64,000 bases of DNA from Zhengitettix transpicula (Eukaryota; Arthropoda; Insecta; Orthoptera; Tetrigidae), in assembly GCA_037074705.1 (NCBI GenBank), contig CM073590.1, positions 165,166,746 through 165,230,745 on the forward strand. Direction: 5' to 3'. A program made the translations under genes and the position numbers. Below, in pieces: positions 34,688 through 45,630 of this stretch. Under the pieces are notes generated by a model. The model saw only the letters and a program-made list of their open reading frames with translations, was not told the DNA's origin and made no database searches. Position 1 is the stretch's first letter. Every line of letters begins with the position of its first letter.

Positions 34688-35160
34688 GTATCTTAAATTA
34701 AGTAATGGGTTTGGTTAGTTCACCAATATATAAGTTTCTGGAAGGTTTCGTTGCAAAGTTGTAAGCAATGAAAAATATGCTGCAAATTGATGTGACAGAT
34801 TATTTGAGCAAATATTGTGAGATAACAGCAATAAAACTAAAAAATTTTAAACCTTGGAACTGCAACAATCGTGTACAGCATAAATAGTGGTCTCTGGTTG
34901 CCATTTTTCAGGGAGCTAGCTGCTACAGTTCCACAACAGTAGTACTTCAAACTTCACAATCTATTCACGTGCACGGTTGAATTGCACACGTAACTTTTTT
35001 TCAGGAGGCCCTTGCGCTCCCTCTATACTACTTATGAAGGTGAAATTTTACACAGACTTGTCTCAGACACATATCTGTCTCTATACAAAATTTCAGCAAG
35101 ATTGTAGATGGTGACTAAAAATTTTATTTGAAAATTTCGTCACTTGACATTGAATGATCA
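34688..35160 (-). repeat. Right long inverted repeat
   Basis: Inverted partner of 33306-33757. It has small insertions relative to the left arm, for example in the TTGCGCTCCC stretch. Confidence 0.88.
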
Positions 35161-35310
35161 TTAGTTGTTTTTGGCGTCGAGATTTATATGATTTTGTAAC
35201 TCCTCCGGTACTAACCTCAACTCGTGGACAACCTATGGTAAAAATTCTCTTCGCTCTGTTTTTATGTGAACTAAAATATTTATAATTTGTATACGATTAT
35301 ATTATTTCGC

Positions 35311-35770
35311 TGAACTAAGGTTCCCACATGCCGAGGCACCTCGGTCTGTTTTGAGAGGTGTATGTTCCGGGGTCGCAGACCTTGGGCATACGGCAAGAGT
35401 TGTCCGCTATTCCTATTGGAATAGTCGGCCAGCTGCCTCCTAAACAGGCCAAGGCATGGCGAGGGGTAAGCTGCGTCCCCACAGCAAACTCCTCTCCCGC
35501 TATCGGAAGGGCGTGGGACAAGTACCCAATGCCCGACCTACCCGATGCAGGTTTTTCTAAGGTTTTCCCTGCATTCCTTTAGGCGAATGCCGGGTAGGAT
35601 TCTTAAAATATAGCCCGGGGGCCCTAGTTAACCCTTGGCTACCTTCCTCTACCCTTCCGCATCCCCCCTTTCAAATCCCTTCCTATGCTATTAAAGGGGA
35701 GTTGCCCTAAGTGGATTACCCTCATGTAGCCTATTGCCCTAAAAAAAATAAAAAATAAAAAAAAATAAAA
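35311..35770 (+). repeat. R1 retroposon copy A of a double insertion
   Basis: Preceded at 35299-35310 by ATATTATTTCGC and followed at 35771-35782 by the same 12 bases. It starts at TGAACTAAGGTTCCC (5'-truncated) and ends in the family 3' end plus an A-rich tail interrupted by T. Confidence 0.9.
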
Positions 35771-35782
35771 ATATTATTTCGC

Positions 35783-36314
35783 TCACTACTGCTGCGGGGG
35801 CTATTCTCTCGCAGGTAGAATCTTATAGGAGAGACACGAAGGAGCTACCTTTGGGGATGCCTTTTCCTCGCCGTTTTTGAACTAAGATTCCCACAAGCCG
35901 AGGCACCTCGGCTTGTTCTGAGAGGTGTATGTTCTGGGGTCTTAGACCTTGGGCGTACGGTAAGAGTTGTCCGTTATTCCTATTGGAACAGTCGGCTAGC
36001 TGCCTCCTAAACCGGTCAAGGCATGGAGAGGGAAAAGCTGCGACCCCACAGATAACCCCTCTCCCGCCATCGGAAGGGCGTGGGACAAGTACCAAATGCC
36101 CGACCTACTTGATGCAGGTTTTCTAGAGTCTGTTCTGCATTACTTTTAGGCGAATGCCAGGTAGGATCCTTAAACTATTGCCCGGGGGCCCTAGTTAACC
36201 CTTTGCTACCTTCCTGTACCCTTCCGCATCCATTTTCTCAAATCCCTTCCTATGCTATTAAAGGGGAGTTGTCACTATGTGGATTACCCTCATGTAGCTT
36301 GTTACCTTAAAAAA
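35783..36314 (+). repeat. R1 retroposon copy B of a double insertion
   Basis: Longer at its 5' end than copy A, beginning near the CTGCGGGGGCTATTCTCTCGCAG hairpin. It ends in TAGCTTGTTACCTT plus A-rich sequence. ATATTATTTCGC precedes it (35771-35782) and follows it (36315-36326). Confidence 0.9.
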
Positions 36315-36326
36315 ATATTATTTCGC

Positions 36327-37629
36327 ACTTATTAAAAATTAAACATTTCAAATTAATTATTTTAAAACTTGGATTTTTAATTTTGTCAGTAAGAATAAAC
36401 ATTACAACGAGTTTGATCTTACAATAGGAAAGCAATTAAGAATTTTAATAATAATGTGTCAATTACATTTTATTACGTGTTTAATGTCGTAAAATTAACC
36501 GCATTAATAGCGTGCAACATTAAGACTGAAATATTTAAGATTTGTTTATAAAACAACATTATTCTATTATATAAAAGTCTTGTATCGCGAGTTTTGCAAC
36601 ACGTACTCTTAAAAAAATATTTCTATATGAATGTTTTAAACTATTGTTGTCGATTCTTTTTCTGTAAGCGTACCACCGATAACGCATGTGTTATTAGTTT
36701 TTGTTTCTGTTTACAATCCTACGTCGGTTTATCATCTTGTGATTTTCCATTTAATAGCACCACATTTAAAATAGTTACGCCCTTCTCATACATAATTCTA
36801 GATTAGAGACCATTTCTCTTCTACTTTTAAATTTTTAATCTTTTGAAAGCATAATCCCCTTTTGTTTACGACTACACTTTTTATACCATTGTTTTACTGT
36901 GTAAAATATATTTCTACTTTTGTAAGGAAATTTATAATGTAAATTTCAAGCGACTTTGGTTCAGATGACGAACGATATTGATATGGATTATCATATGTAA
37001 ACTTCCTCATTGCACTCGAAAACCAGTCCATAGCTTCCTACGCAGTAATAAGCGGTGATATTTCTAATCTGTAAGCCATTGTAGTTACTTGTATGTTTTT
37101 CCTAATTTCCTAGAAGAAAAGTATCTATCCCGCGAAAAATAGTTTTCCTACTACATGTATATGACGCTGTCCGAAAGTAATTCCAATGCCATTTTCACGA
37201 ATTCATAGTAGAATTGGAAAATCGACAACTAGAAATGGACAATTTTAATTTTACTCTATTAATATTTTTGAGTAATCAAATTAAAGACGAATAAATTTTT
37301 TGTTTGCTATAGTTCATTTCTGTGTAAATGTGAAACCTACATTTTTATATTCTATACAACTAAAAGTTTAACTTTGCTAAACCAAACCAAAGCCGAAAAG
37401 AAATGTATATACTAGACTTCCAAAGAGGGAGATAGCGCCCCTTGGGGGACGCTGAAAAGATCCTTGGGGCAACAGTAGCCTTGTGTGCATTTGAGGGGGA
37501 GGATACGTTGAATAAAAATAAGATGGCGGTGAAAGCATAAGGCAGGAAGATAAGATAAGGAGATTTTTTAAAAACGTTATACACATTTGTTGTCACATAG
37601 TGTAACATTATTTTCTAAATAAACTACAA
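36327..37629. other. AT-rich intergenic DNA with one GC-richer block
   Basis: 37380-37560 is richer in G and C, with stretches such as GCGCCCCTTGGGGGACGCTG. It may be an unidentified element. Nothing else recognised. Confidence 0.5.
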
Positions 37630-37769
37630 GTTAAGCCCCTCTTACACGCTCAAACCATTTGCGCAACAAACTTGTTTGTGCAACATCATGTTTGCGCAAA
37701 CATTACCACATACACCTTCAAACCGCTTGTAGAAAACTCTTTTTATTATGTGTAGTTCTCGAGAGAAAA

Positions 37770-37930
37770 TGTTTGACACAGACAAATGCTGTGCCGCTAT
37801 TGTGGGTTTCTTGTCGGAGAAGAAGAAACTAATAAATCGGAAGGAAGCAGAGAGTGATGGTGAAGAATTGGTTCATGAAAAGGAGGGTATTTAGTCATGA
37901 TCGTTATATTGCAGGACTTAGATTAACTTC
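37770..37930 (+). pseudogene. N-terminal remnant of the Harbinger transposase
   Basis: A 43-codon frame starts MFDTDKCCAAIVGFLSEKKK. A second frame then reads VKNWFMKRRVFSHDRYIA, matching the W-[VM]-x-x-x-x-x-R-x-x-x-[GS]-x-[YH] N-terminal signature of PIF/Harbinger transposases. A frameshift between the two shows the gene is dead. Confidence 0.5.
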
Positions 37931-38099
37931 AGTTGTTGACTTCAAAAACTACCTTCGTATTGTAATAAACAAATAATGACAATTTAATTTGACGGGCTTT
38001 TAAATGAAAAATTATAGACTTTAAAACAAACAACATTTATTTACCAATTCTTGAAACATTATACAATTTAATAATTTAATATTATAAAAAGATTTCTTT

Positions 38100-39160
38100 C
38101 TCTTATGGGTCTCTACTGGGTTTGATAACGGACAGAAATTAAATATTAAAAGAACCCAACATTTACCTTTAAATTAAACAGTAGTATCGACGAAACTTAT
38201 TACCGAACTTATTCTACAGATTGCTTCTAAATTTACAAGAGTTTATTTTACTATCAAAAGAAGAGAACGATATCTGACTGTTATCCTTTAATTACGTTTA
38301 CACATGTTAAGACCATAAATTTCAACTCACGGTTTCTCAGGAACCTTCGGCTCGTTCATTAAACACGCACTTTATAGCTTGGACGTTTACACACACTGGC
38401 CCTAACACATATTACTGGTTCGACGATAGCTGGTTCTCCATTCCCAGCGAAGATATCCCAGTTGCTCGTCGTGACACTACTCGACACCGGTTGCTGTATC
38501 TTGATCTCCTACCATCGAAGACAGGTCAAATTCTCATACTAATACAGATAGAACTTCTGTATGTAAAAATGTTTATAGTTGAATAATTTTGCTGACTGAT
38601 GCTGACTAACGCTGACCAACTCTGACTCAAACTCAACTCACGATGCACACAGCACGCTGGCTCCACTCTGACTGTCGCTGACTATACTCGCGATGCTCAC
38701 AGCATCCCTCTCCCACGCTGACTGACCACAATAGGTTATTTCACCCTTATATACCACTAGCCTCCTTCTTTTTCCCTTGTTACAAGCCTACGTCGCAACG
38801 GCGCGGTGACAGAATCCTCATTACCGAGATTTACGTCCTGCAGCTGCGGTCCCTTCGCCAGCTGCTAGCACACGTTCTGCGTTGCGGATTCTCCACACAG
38901 ATCCCAAATCAACAAGTGACCGGACCCGCAATTACTTTGGACCCGTCGCCTCATCCATCCTTTTGACCAGCGCTCTCTAGAACAAATTGCAGCTTCCTGT
39001 TCTGCTCCTAGACCCGTCATCCCAAACAAATGTCTCGTCGCTCTGTTACACCGTGACAGGATCCGTCCTTACAAAATTACGACTTCCTCTGACGGCCAAG
39101 TGCACTAATCAGAGATAAATGTCCTGCCGCTCCGTCTTGTCACATCGTGACAGGACCCGC
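38100..39160. repeat. Repeat-rich insertion splitting the Harbinger transposase
   Basis: A GC-richer block without transposase homology. It has repeated GCTGACT-type motifs (38590-38740), a doubled CACGATGCxCACAGCA stretch, and a direct repeat of about 110 bp: ATGTCTCGTCGCTCTGTTACACCGTGACAGGATCCG-like at about 39029 and again at about 39118. A short CTTATATACC stretch at 38745 could be a promoter. Its 38260-38300 part resembles 21835-21880, so it is a dispersed element. Confidence 0.5.
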
Positions 39161-39214
39161 AATTACATTTCACTCGCATTCTCTTTACGAATTGTGCGCT
39201 GTTTTGAACCAATG

Positions 39215-39270
39215 CATTCCCTCAATGCATTACATTACAATGCATTCCCTCAATGCATTACAGTATATTG
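39215..39270. repeat. Short tandem repeat of AATGCATTCCCTC units
   Basis: AATGCATTCCCTCAATGCATTACA occurs twice in succession at the border where the transposase frame resumes. Confidence 0.8.
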
Positions 39271-39768
39271 TGCTGATGGCAGAGGTAAAAGTCGACAAAG
39301 AATTTATAATGGAAGAGTCTCCGATGGAGTTCTCAAGTACGGAATTTTATAAGCGACTCGTGAGAAACAATCTTTACGTTCCTCAACCAGATAATTTACC
39401 GAATAGTGAAATCAAACAGCCATACCTTTTCGTGCCGGACGATGCATTTCCTCTTATGGACAACTTAATCAAGCCGTTTAGTCGGAAAAACCTCACCATG
39501 GAACAAGCCATATTTAATTTTAGGCTATCTCGTTCTCACCGCATTGTGGAGAACGCATTTGGAATACTATCAAACCGGATCAGAACGCTTTTGAGAAAAA
39601 TTAATTTGACCCCAGAAAGGGCCGTCTTGATAGTTGTTGCATGTACATATGTATAATTTTCTAGTAATGAAAAAATTGGACTTGTTTTTTGATATTGAAA
39701 ATACAACTACAGGGGCATTCGTAAACCCAGACTGGAAATCTGATGGAATAATACTTCCTTGCCAATAG
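39270..39768 (+). pseudogene. PIF/Harbinger transposase, C-terminal DDE nuclease part
   Basis: The frame contains PYLFVPDDAFPLMDNLIKPF, in which the D-x-A-F-P-L motif carries a catalytic Asp of the DDE_Tnp_4 nuclease. It then shows IFNFRLSRSHRIVENAFGIL, the hallmark RLSRxRRxxENxFGIL segment with the third acidic residue. The gene runs past an apparent stop at 39656: a one-base shift after ACTYV restores an alignable tail (a H-N-F-L segment, then TTTGAFVNPDWKSDG) up to TAG at 39766-39768. The central part of the nuclease is lost to the insertion upstream, so it is not active. It would have moved the element by cut and paste at TTA/TAA sites. Confidence 0.82.
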
Positions 39769-40195
39769 CTTCAAAGCTGAAACATGCCTGTATCTCCGAA
39801 ACAAATACGTCTTAACTTTTCAGGCTACTTTAATAGTGAGCAAGGCGCTGTCCCTTTGCAGGACAATATATTCTAAAACAGAATAACATCACAATGAACA
39901 GTTTGTAAATAATAACGACTACGTATTGTTTAAAATAGTACACATTAATTTAGTAGTTCAAAAATGGAAAGTTATCAAAATCTGTATGATTTGTTTACAT
40001 TTATCTATCTAATTATCTACATTTTGTTACCCTACTTCTTTTTAAAAAACATTTTGTATTTAATCAAGTAAATAAAAAACAGTTGTTGAAATGCTTACAT
40101 ATCGTCTCTTTCCTCGTTTTCAATATCGTCGATTGTGGAAGTTCCTTGCATTCGAGTCTCCTGAATATCGGTAAAAAAAGGTATAAATTATATAC

Positions 40196-40465
40196 TTAAA
40201 CAGCTTTGGCAGATATCATGCTGTCTTTGGCTTCCTTTAATTCTCTTTGGTACGAACAAGCATTAATTCTGATGCGCTCCTCAGCCGTATCTGCTTTGGG
40301 ACCAAGTTCCCTTAATTTTTTCACCACCTTCTCGTACGCCACTTCCTTATTATTTATTTTTTTACAGTCTTCACATTTCACCTTCCACAGTTCAGGCAAA
40401 TGACGATACATTTTTATAAACTCTCTCCAAAATTTCTTTTCTTCAACATTTCCTGAAGACGCCAT
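40196..40465 (-). CDS. Harbinger-associated MADF-domain protein, 89 aa
   Basis: Starts MASSGNVEEKKFWREF. The domain reads FWREFIKMYRHLPELWKVKC, then AYEKVVKKLRELGPKAD and RIRINACSYQRELKEAKDSM. This is the MADF (Myb/SANT-like) three-helix DNA-binding fold found in Harbinger accessory proteins, with conserved W, L and the final RxxxxxELKK helix. Such proteins bind element ends and bring the transposase to the nucleus. The frame is open upstream of this Met as well, running into the right terminal repeat, but the alignable part starts here. A second exon may be missing, since usual accessory proteins are 200-350 residues. It is convergent with the transposase. Confidence 0.7.
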   Translation of the reverse strand: MASSGNVEEKKFWREFIKMYRHLPELWKVKCEDCKKINNKEVAYEKVVKKLRELGPKADTAEERIRINACSYQRELKEAKDSMISAKAV

Positions 40466-40959
40466 AAGAGTCTGGAATTTTAAATAAACACAACGAGATT
40501 GACAATGCCGTACACACTCGATCCTCTCGTCAAACACATAAGTGTTGCGCAACCTATTTCGAGCCCGACCGATATGTTTCAAACCGTTTGTGCAACAACT
40601 CAATCCAAGCCATAGCCCATCAAACTGCTTGTGCAAACACGACTGTTGCGCAAATTGTTTGAGCGTGTGTGGTACCGACGGACAGGTCATAAGAAACATT
40701 TGTTGGTGGGAGAACGTGTCTGGCATTGTCAGGGGTCCAGAATTTGTCGACAAGGGTATGTGCAATCGCACACTGCAAAAACTACCAATGTGGTGTCACC
40801 GAATCAGGGGATTTCCCGTGCTCGAGAGCGGTTAACAGGTAGTTCGTTATCTAAATCTACATTACATTGTTTCTCAATTATGTGACAAGCAATAGTACAA
40901 AAGTTTCTAATTGAATTTCTTTCCTGGTATTTATTGATATTAAGCGGTCACCATGCTGC

Positions 40960-41127
40960 ATCAGAAACAGAAATGACACAAAACTTTTTGAGTTAATGCG
41001 TTATTATCCCGCGTTGTACGATATGATCAATCCTATATACATGGACACAGAGTTCAAGAATACTATCTGGAATAAAATAGCAGAGGAAATTAAAACAATT
41101 CGTAATAAATACATGTATGTTTATTAG
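40960..41127 (+). pseudogene. MADF-domain fragment of a second Harbinger element
   Basis: The frame reads KLFELMRYYPALYDMINPIY and continues FKNTIWNKIAEEIKTI to TAG at 41125-41127. The L-[IF]-E-L-[MV]-R-x-x-P-x-L-[YW]-[DE] start and the W-x-x-I-A-E-E helix are the MADF signature. It is clearly different in sequence from the MADF protein at 40196-40465, so it comes from another element. It ends after about half the domain. Confidence 0.65.
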
Positions 41128-41411
41128 ATTATTATAATGTTTTTAAGCATTTGATAAGGAAAGGAGTGACGCAGAACATGAAGCAAAGTATTCATTGAAT
41201 GTTTCTCCAACATAAAATGCATCATCGGTCGTTGCGTTCGCTCCATGAATTTTTTTTTTTGATCCGAACTTCTAAAATTCACCATATGAGGGCAGATATG
41301 CGTATTTCTATCGTATCTTTTAATAAAATTGTGCAGTAAGCAAATGGACCAAATTAAGTAACCAACATGCCGGTAGTGAAGTCTAAATTTTTCAGATAAA
41401 ATATCTATCAT
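41124..41411 (-). pseudogene. C-terminal fragment of a second Harbinger-type transposase
   Basis: Minus-strand frame MIDILSEKFRLHYRHVGYLIWSICLLHNFIKRY...: the ILSxKFRxxxR run followed by a hydrophobic stretch ending C-L-L-H-N-F-I is the usual end of DDE_Tnp_4 transposases. The catalytic region upstream is not recognisable. With the convergent MADF fragment at 40960-41127 it forms the remains of a second element, in the opposite orientation to the first. Confidence 0.6.
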
Positions 41412-42019
41412 GTTCCTGCTGTCCTAGCGAAAGTTGAACTTACTCATCCCATCATCCATCATAAGGTTGCATCAAGAAGGTTTTAAGAGGAAATGCGCAT
41501 TCCTCATAATAACGTATGGAACTTGACTATTTGTGTTTCATGATATAGAATGCGATGGAAGATTCAATGACCCGTATTGTAGTCCTATGCCTAATTTTGA
41601 TTCAGCGAGATTCTTGTCGCATATTCTAATACAGACAGCAATAAAATTACAATAAACGAATAAAAGAGCCAACAAAATTATATAAAGTATATTTTTAACT
41701 AAAGAAACATCGGTCTACTGTTTGGTGAAGCCTGAAAAATAACATGTTTTTCCTCAATAGCTCCTTTACAATTAGGAAAATTCACATTTCATAAAAAACT
41801 TTTGCGATGTGTTTCCACATTTCCTCTTCCGGAGTAGGCATCATCTACTCGTCCTTCAGGTTTCCACAAATTGGCTTGCGTGCAATCATGTAAAATGTGC
41901 TATGATGAATGCGATAGCTAAACTAAATTGTCTTTAGTGCTTCCCTAGCGGCCAAATACCTGAAAGGAAGAAATTATAAGCAATTTATGTCAATAAAAAA
42001 TGTACATGAGGGACAAAGA
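41412..42019. other. Intergenic DNA, nothing firmly recognised
   Basis: May include more of the second Harbinger element, but no motif is clear. Confidence 0.45.
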
Positions 42020-42572
42020 AGGTCTGCGAGGGCTATTCTCTCGCAGGCAATACCTGCGAGGGATGTTCTCTCGCAGACAGAACCTTTTACGAGAGATACG
42101 AAGGGGCTACGTTTGGGTATGCCTTTTCCTCTCCGTTTTTGAACTAAGGTTCCCACAAACCGAGGCACCTCGGACTGTTTTGAGAGGTGTATGTTCCGGG
42201 GTCGCAGACCTTGGGCATACGGTAAGAGTTGTTCGCTATTCCCGTTGGAATAGTCGGCCAGCTGCCTCCTAAACTGGTCGAGGCACGGAGAATGGAATGC
42301 TGCGTCCCCACAGCAAACTCCTCTCCCGCTATCGGAAGGGCGTGGGACAAGTACCCAATGCCCGACCTACCCGATGCAGGTTTTTCTAGGGTTTCCCTGC
42401 ATTTCTTTAGGCGAATGCCGGGTAGGATCCTTAAAATATAGCCCGGGGGCCCTAGTAACCCTTGGCTACCTTCCTCTACCCTTCCGCATCCCCCCTTTCG
42501 AATCCCTTCCTATGCTATTAAAGGGGAGTTTCCCAACGTGGATTACCCTCATGTAGCCTGTTGCCCTAAAAA
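42020..42572 (+). repeat. R1 retroposon copy, longest 5' end
   Basis: Begins with GGTCTGCGAGGGCTATTCTCTCGCAG and repeats CTGCGAGGGATGTTCTCTCGCAG, giving two small hairpins. It continues through the full family sequence to CATGTAGCCTGTTGCCCT plus A-rich tail. GTACATG before and GTACGTG after could be a decayed target duplication. Confidence 0.9.
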
Positions 42573-45540
42573 AAAGTACGTGTTTCAGGGTCTTCATATA
42601 AAACTAAATTAGAGACAACTTCAGAAAATCTTTGAGGAAAAATAAAACTCAGCCGTACATATATTGAGAGCAGTTTAGTTTTTAAAGAACTTCCTTGATG
42701 ACTGATAGACCATGCTTCTTAACATTGATGCAGAAGTAACAAACCACGATATCACGGATATTGATAATATTAGTTAATCGTGATCACACGAAAATGTAGA
42801 AAGAACCCTACAGATATTAATAATCCTATGATTGCAGATTCACAAACCGGCACTTCATCCAATTCTAAACATACAGGATTTAGTGCGTGGCCTACACCGC
42901 TAAAGAAAACAGAACAGTCAGTGAAAAGACTCAATCTATTAACACTTTTTAATTTATAATAAATTATTCATCACATAATATGGTTTAATTGCAGGCAAAG
43001 CGCTTAGATTATTATTTACATTAATTACCTGTGACTATCAAAAAGCACTTTCTTATGAATATTAAATAATTGAGTAATGGAATAAAAACAGATTTCATTT
43101 CACCGCTTTGATACATATATTAATACCGTTCACAATACCTAAAAATAGTTATGAGCTGAATAAACGAAGTATTTATCGCTGGCCAAGTGGCGTTAAAAAT
43201 TAATAATAGTAAGTCAGTTATTCATTATTGTTGTGATTTATAACCGACTATGTTGTACTAACAAACAGTTTACCAACTTGCTAGTTTTATTTATAACGAA
43301 TATTAAAGACATTTACAGTTTTTTTAGATAGAATATGAAATGAAAAATGATTAGATTATAAATGAGTTTGCGTGAAATACAAGGAAATAATAAAAAACCT
43401 GCTCCGATATGAGTTTATTCACTGTCAGTACTAATTGGTTCACAAATAAGTCAAATAAATTAACGCTATATTAGCGACCCGGATAAACATTATTTATTTA
43501 AAAAATACGATTTGTACAGTAACTATAATCAAAAAATATTAAATACATAAATAAAAACAGCATTGAAAATATCGTAAACAAAACAATATAGAAATTATAA
43601 ATTACTTCATTAAGATAATATAAAAACGAGGGAATTATTAAATGTAATACTCCATAAATTAGGAAAAATTTTTAATAAGAAAATACATATATGAAAAATT
43701 ATGAATACAAAAATTAGAAAAAACCATTATGAATGCGAAAAAGTATAAATTTCAATAAAAGACAAAAAATAAGTGGCTGCACTTATTTTCTTTGGAAGGC
43801 TGTTACTGTTATTCATCCAATTTCAATTATAGTCCTGAGACAGTTCCAGTAGTTTTGAAAATTTTCATCACTATTTATAATTTTATGTCGTGTTTTTAGT
43901 TTTAAACATAATGAATTTTAATTTTTCACTATTAATGGATAATTAAATTAAAAAGTTTTTGTACGGTGTAATTTCCCGATCACTGAAATATTAGCATAAA
44001 CTGAAAAACTATAGGCTCAGAAAAGTTTTACTTATTATTGTAACCCAATTCCTTTAGATCCCGTTTTACCACCGCTGCTCGACGATTTTTAATATGATGT
44101 TGCATGTGAATCTTTTTATGATTCTTCTTTGTTGAGCGCCAGATAATTTTTCGTTCAAAAACTACCATGCACTTGTTTCAAGAAAATATATTTTATTGTT
44201 CATAACATGAGTCCCTTATTTTTATTAAGGCGTAGTTTTAAATTTACGAATGGCTTTAAATTTACGAAGTTTTGAGTTCCCTTACATGACATGTGGCTAT
44301 GGAGGCCACAACCTGACTGATGCGGATAATGGTAATTAGGGGAAAACAAAGTAATACTTACAGCCGTAATGTAAGATAGGTTTTCATATGATGGAATAAG
44401 TGGAATAATTTTGCACTTTAGGAATCAGGAGTACCAAGGATGGAAGAAGTAAAGAAGATTTATAAACTGTAGAGTGCAGAGTAAAGAACAGTTTTCAATG
44501 AGCAAAACCTATCGAAATGTGGTGCTACAGGAGGCTTTTGATCTATAATATACCGATAGAGGGAGGAACCAGCAACTTTTAGAAAGAATCGGCGAGGAAA
44601 GAAACACAAGACGACAAGTCAAGGACACATTTAGAAACATCTAGGTTTATTTAACACTGTTATGAGAGGTACAGTATAGGGATAGATTAGTATGGGAATG
44701 TAGTGATCGATGAATATAGATTAGGTGATTGGGAATATTGGAAGTAACAAGTACTGTGATATAAAGAGTCAAAGCAAACTATAGGTTAATATTATGCGAC
44801 GGAAAATCCTGTTGTTCCTTCATACGTTTGAGTTACATTATTACTGATGCACATTTTGGAATTTGCGTAATAAGTTGAAGAAATTTATTAAACATATAAT
44901 TACTTAATTGTCGGAAAGAGAAAAAAAACTATATTTTATTGTTCTTTAGTTTATAGATTAAATTATTTCTCAAGTTAAAAACTTTCAAGTGATTTTAAAA
45001 TATTCCTCAGATTATGCGTCATATTTAAGTCAACGACTTAATAAATATCACTGGCTCAGCTTTGAAACTTGATGTCCTTTGTTGCTGGCGTAAACCCTGA
45101 TGTGAACACTAATTTAGCTGATACAGATAACTGAAATTACAGGTGGTGAATAAACATATGAAATCAAAGAATAACATTATGTAGGCATGAACATTGTAAG
45201 TGCCACAGGAAAAACATGCTTCAAGGATTTTTCTTAAAAAAAATGAACTAAAAATGAACTAAAAAGAATCATAGTTTTTAATTAATATTTATTCAGCAGC
45301 GGAAGCCCATATTATGTAAGTACTTACAATAGTAATAAATGCAACAGCAAAGTTTATACATATTTACTTAATGATAGCTTATGAATAGATTAATTTAAAA
45401 ATAGCTTGTTGTATATAGTTGGTAAGATTTTCATTGCATTAAACAAATTTATAAATTTCTTTTTTAAAAATTATCAATAGTTTTAAGTATTTTTTATACA
45501 TCTGATGAGTTATTAGTTAATTTTGAATTAAAGGATCAGA
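42573..45540. other. AT-rich intergenic DNA
   Basis: About 3 kb with no supported gene. 44270-44760 is purine-rich and slightly GC-richer, possibly an old element. Confidence 0.6.
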
Positions 45541-45542
45541 AT

Positions 45543-45630
45543 GGAAAATGTCGACTCCATCGTGAACCGAACCCAATATCTCCGTTCATACGGGATGCTC
45601 TTACCATGTGAGCTATCAGGGTTTCTCCAT
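45543..45630 (-). repeat. tRNA-derived SINE head or tRNA pseudogene
   Basis: The minus strand has an A-box-like TAGCTCACATGG, a D-stem GCTC/GAGC, an anticodon-arm-like CCCGT/ACGGA stem and a B-box-like GGTTCGGTTCAC in the right order and spacing. The T-arm pairs poorly and the acceptor ends do not pair, so it is not an intact tRNA gene. Confidence 0.55.

Larger units (their letters stand above)
33306..35160. mobile_element. Unclassified 1.85-kb element with ~450-bp inverted ends
   Basis: The ends 33306-33757 and 34688-35160 are inverted copies over about 450 bp with only small differences. The outermost bases read GGATCATTCCATGTCAAGTG on the left and the complement of TGATCATTCAATGTCAAGTG on the right. 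The unique middle (about 930 bp) holds a 90-codon frame, a small R1 fragment and an 11-bp satellite. The structure resembles foldback/MITE-like or other long-TIR DNA elements. No transposase is recognised and target-site duplications were not resolved. Confidence 0.8.
37634..40672 (+). mobile_element. PIF/Harbinger-type DNA transposon (degenerate)
   Basis: Imperfect terminal inverted repeats: the left end (about 37634-37735) and right end (about 40578-40672) share ACACGCTCAAACxATTTGCG and further TTTGCGCAACA/TTTGTGCAACA subrepeats in inverted order. The two genes expected of this superfamily are present and convergent: a DDE transposase (plus) and a MADF/Myb-like protein (minus). TTA precedes the left end, matching the usual 3-bp target, but a clean right-hand TTA/TAA was not found. 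About 1.1 kb of foreign-looking sequence interrupts the transposase gene. Confidence 0.78.

Noticed and set aside
45543..45630. Functional tRNA gene
   Set aside because: The acceptor ends do not pair and the T-arm is mismatched; a SINE head or pseudogene is more likely.
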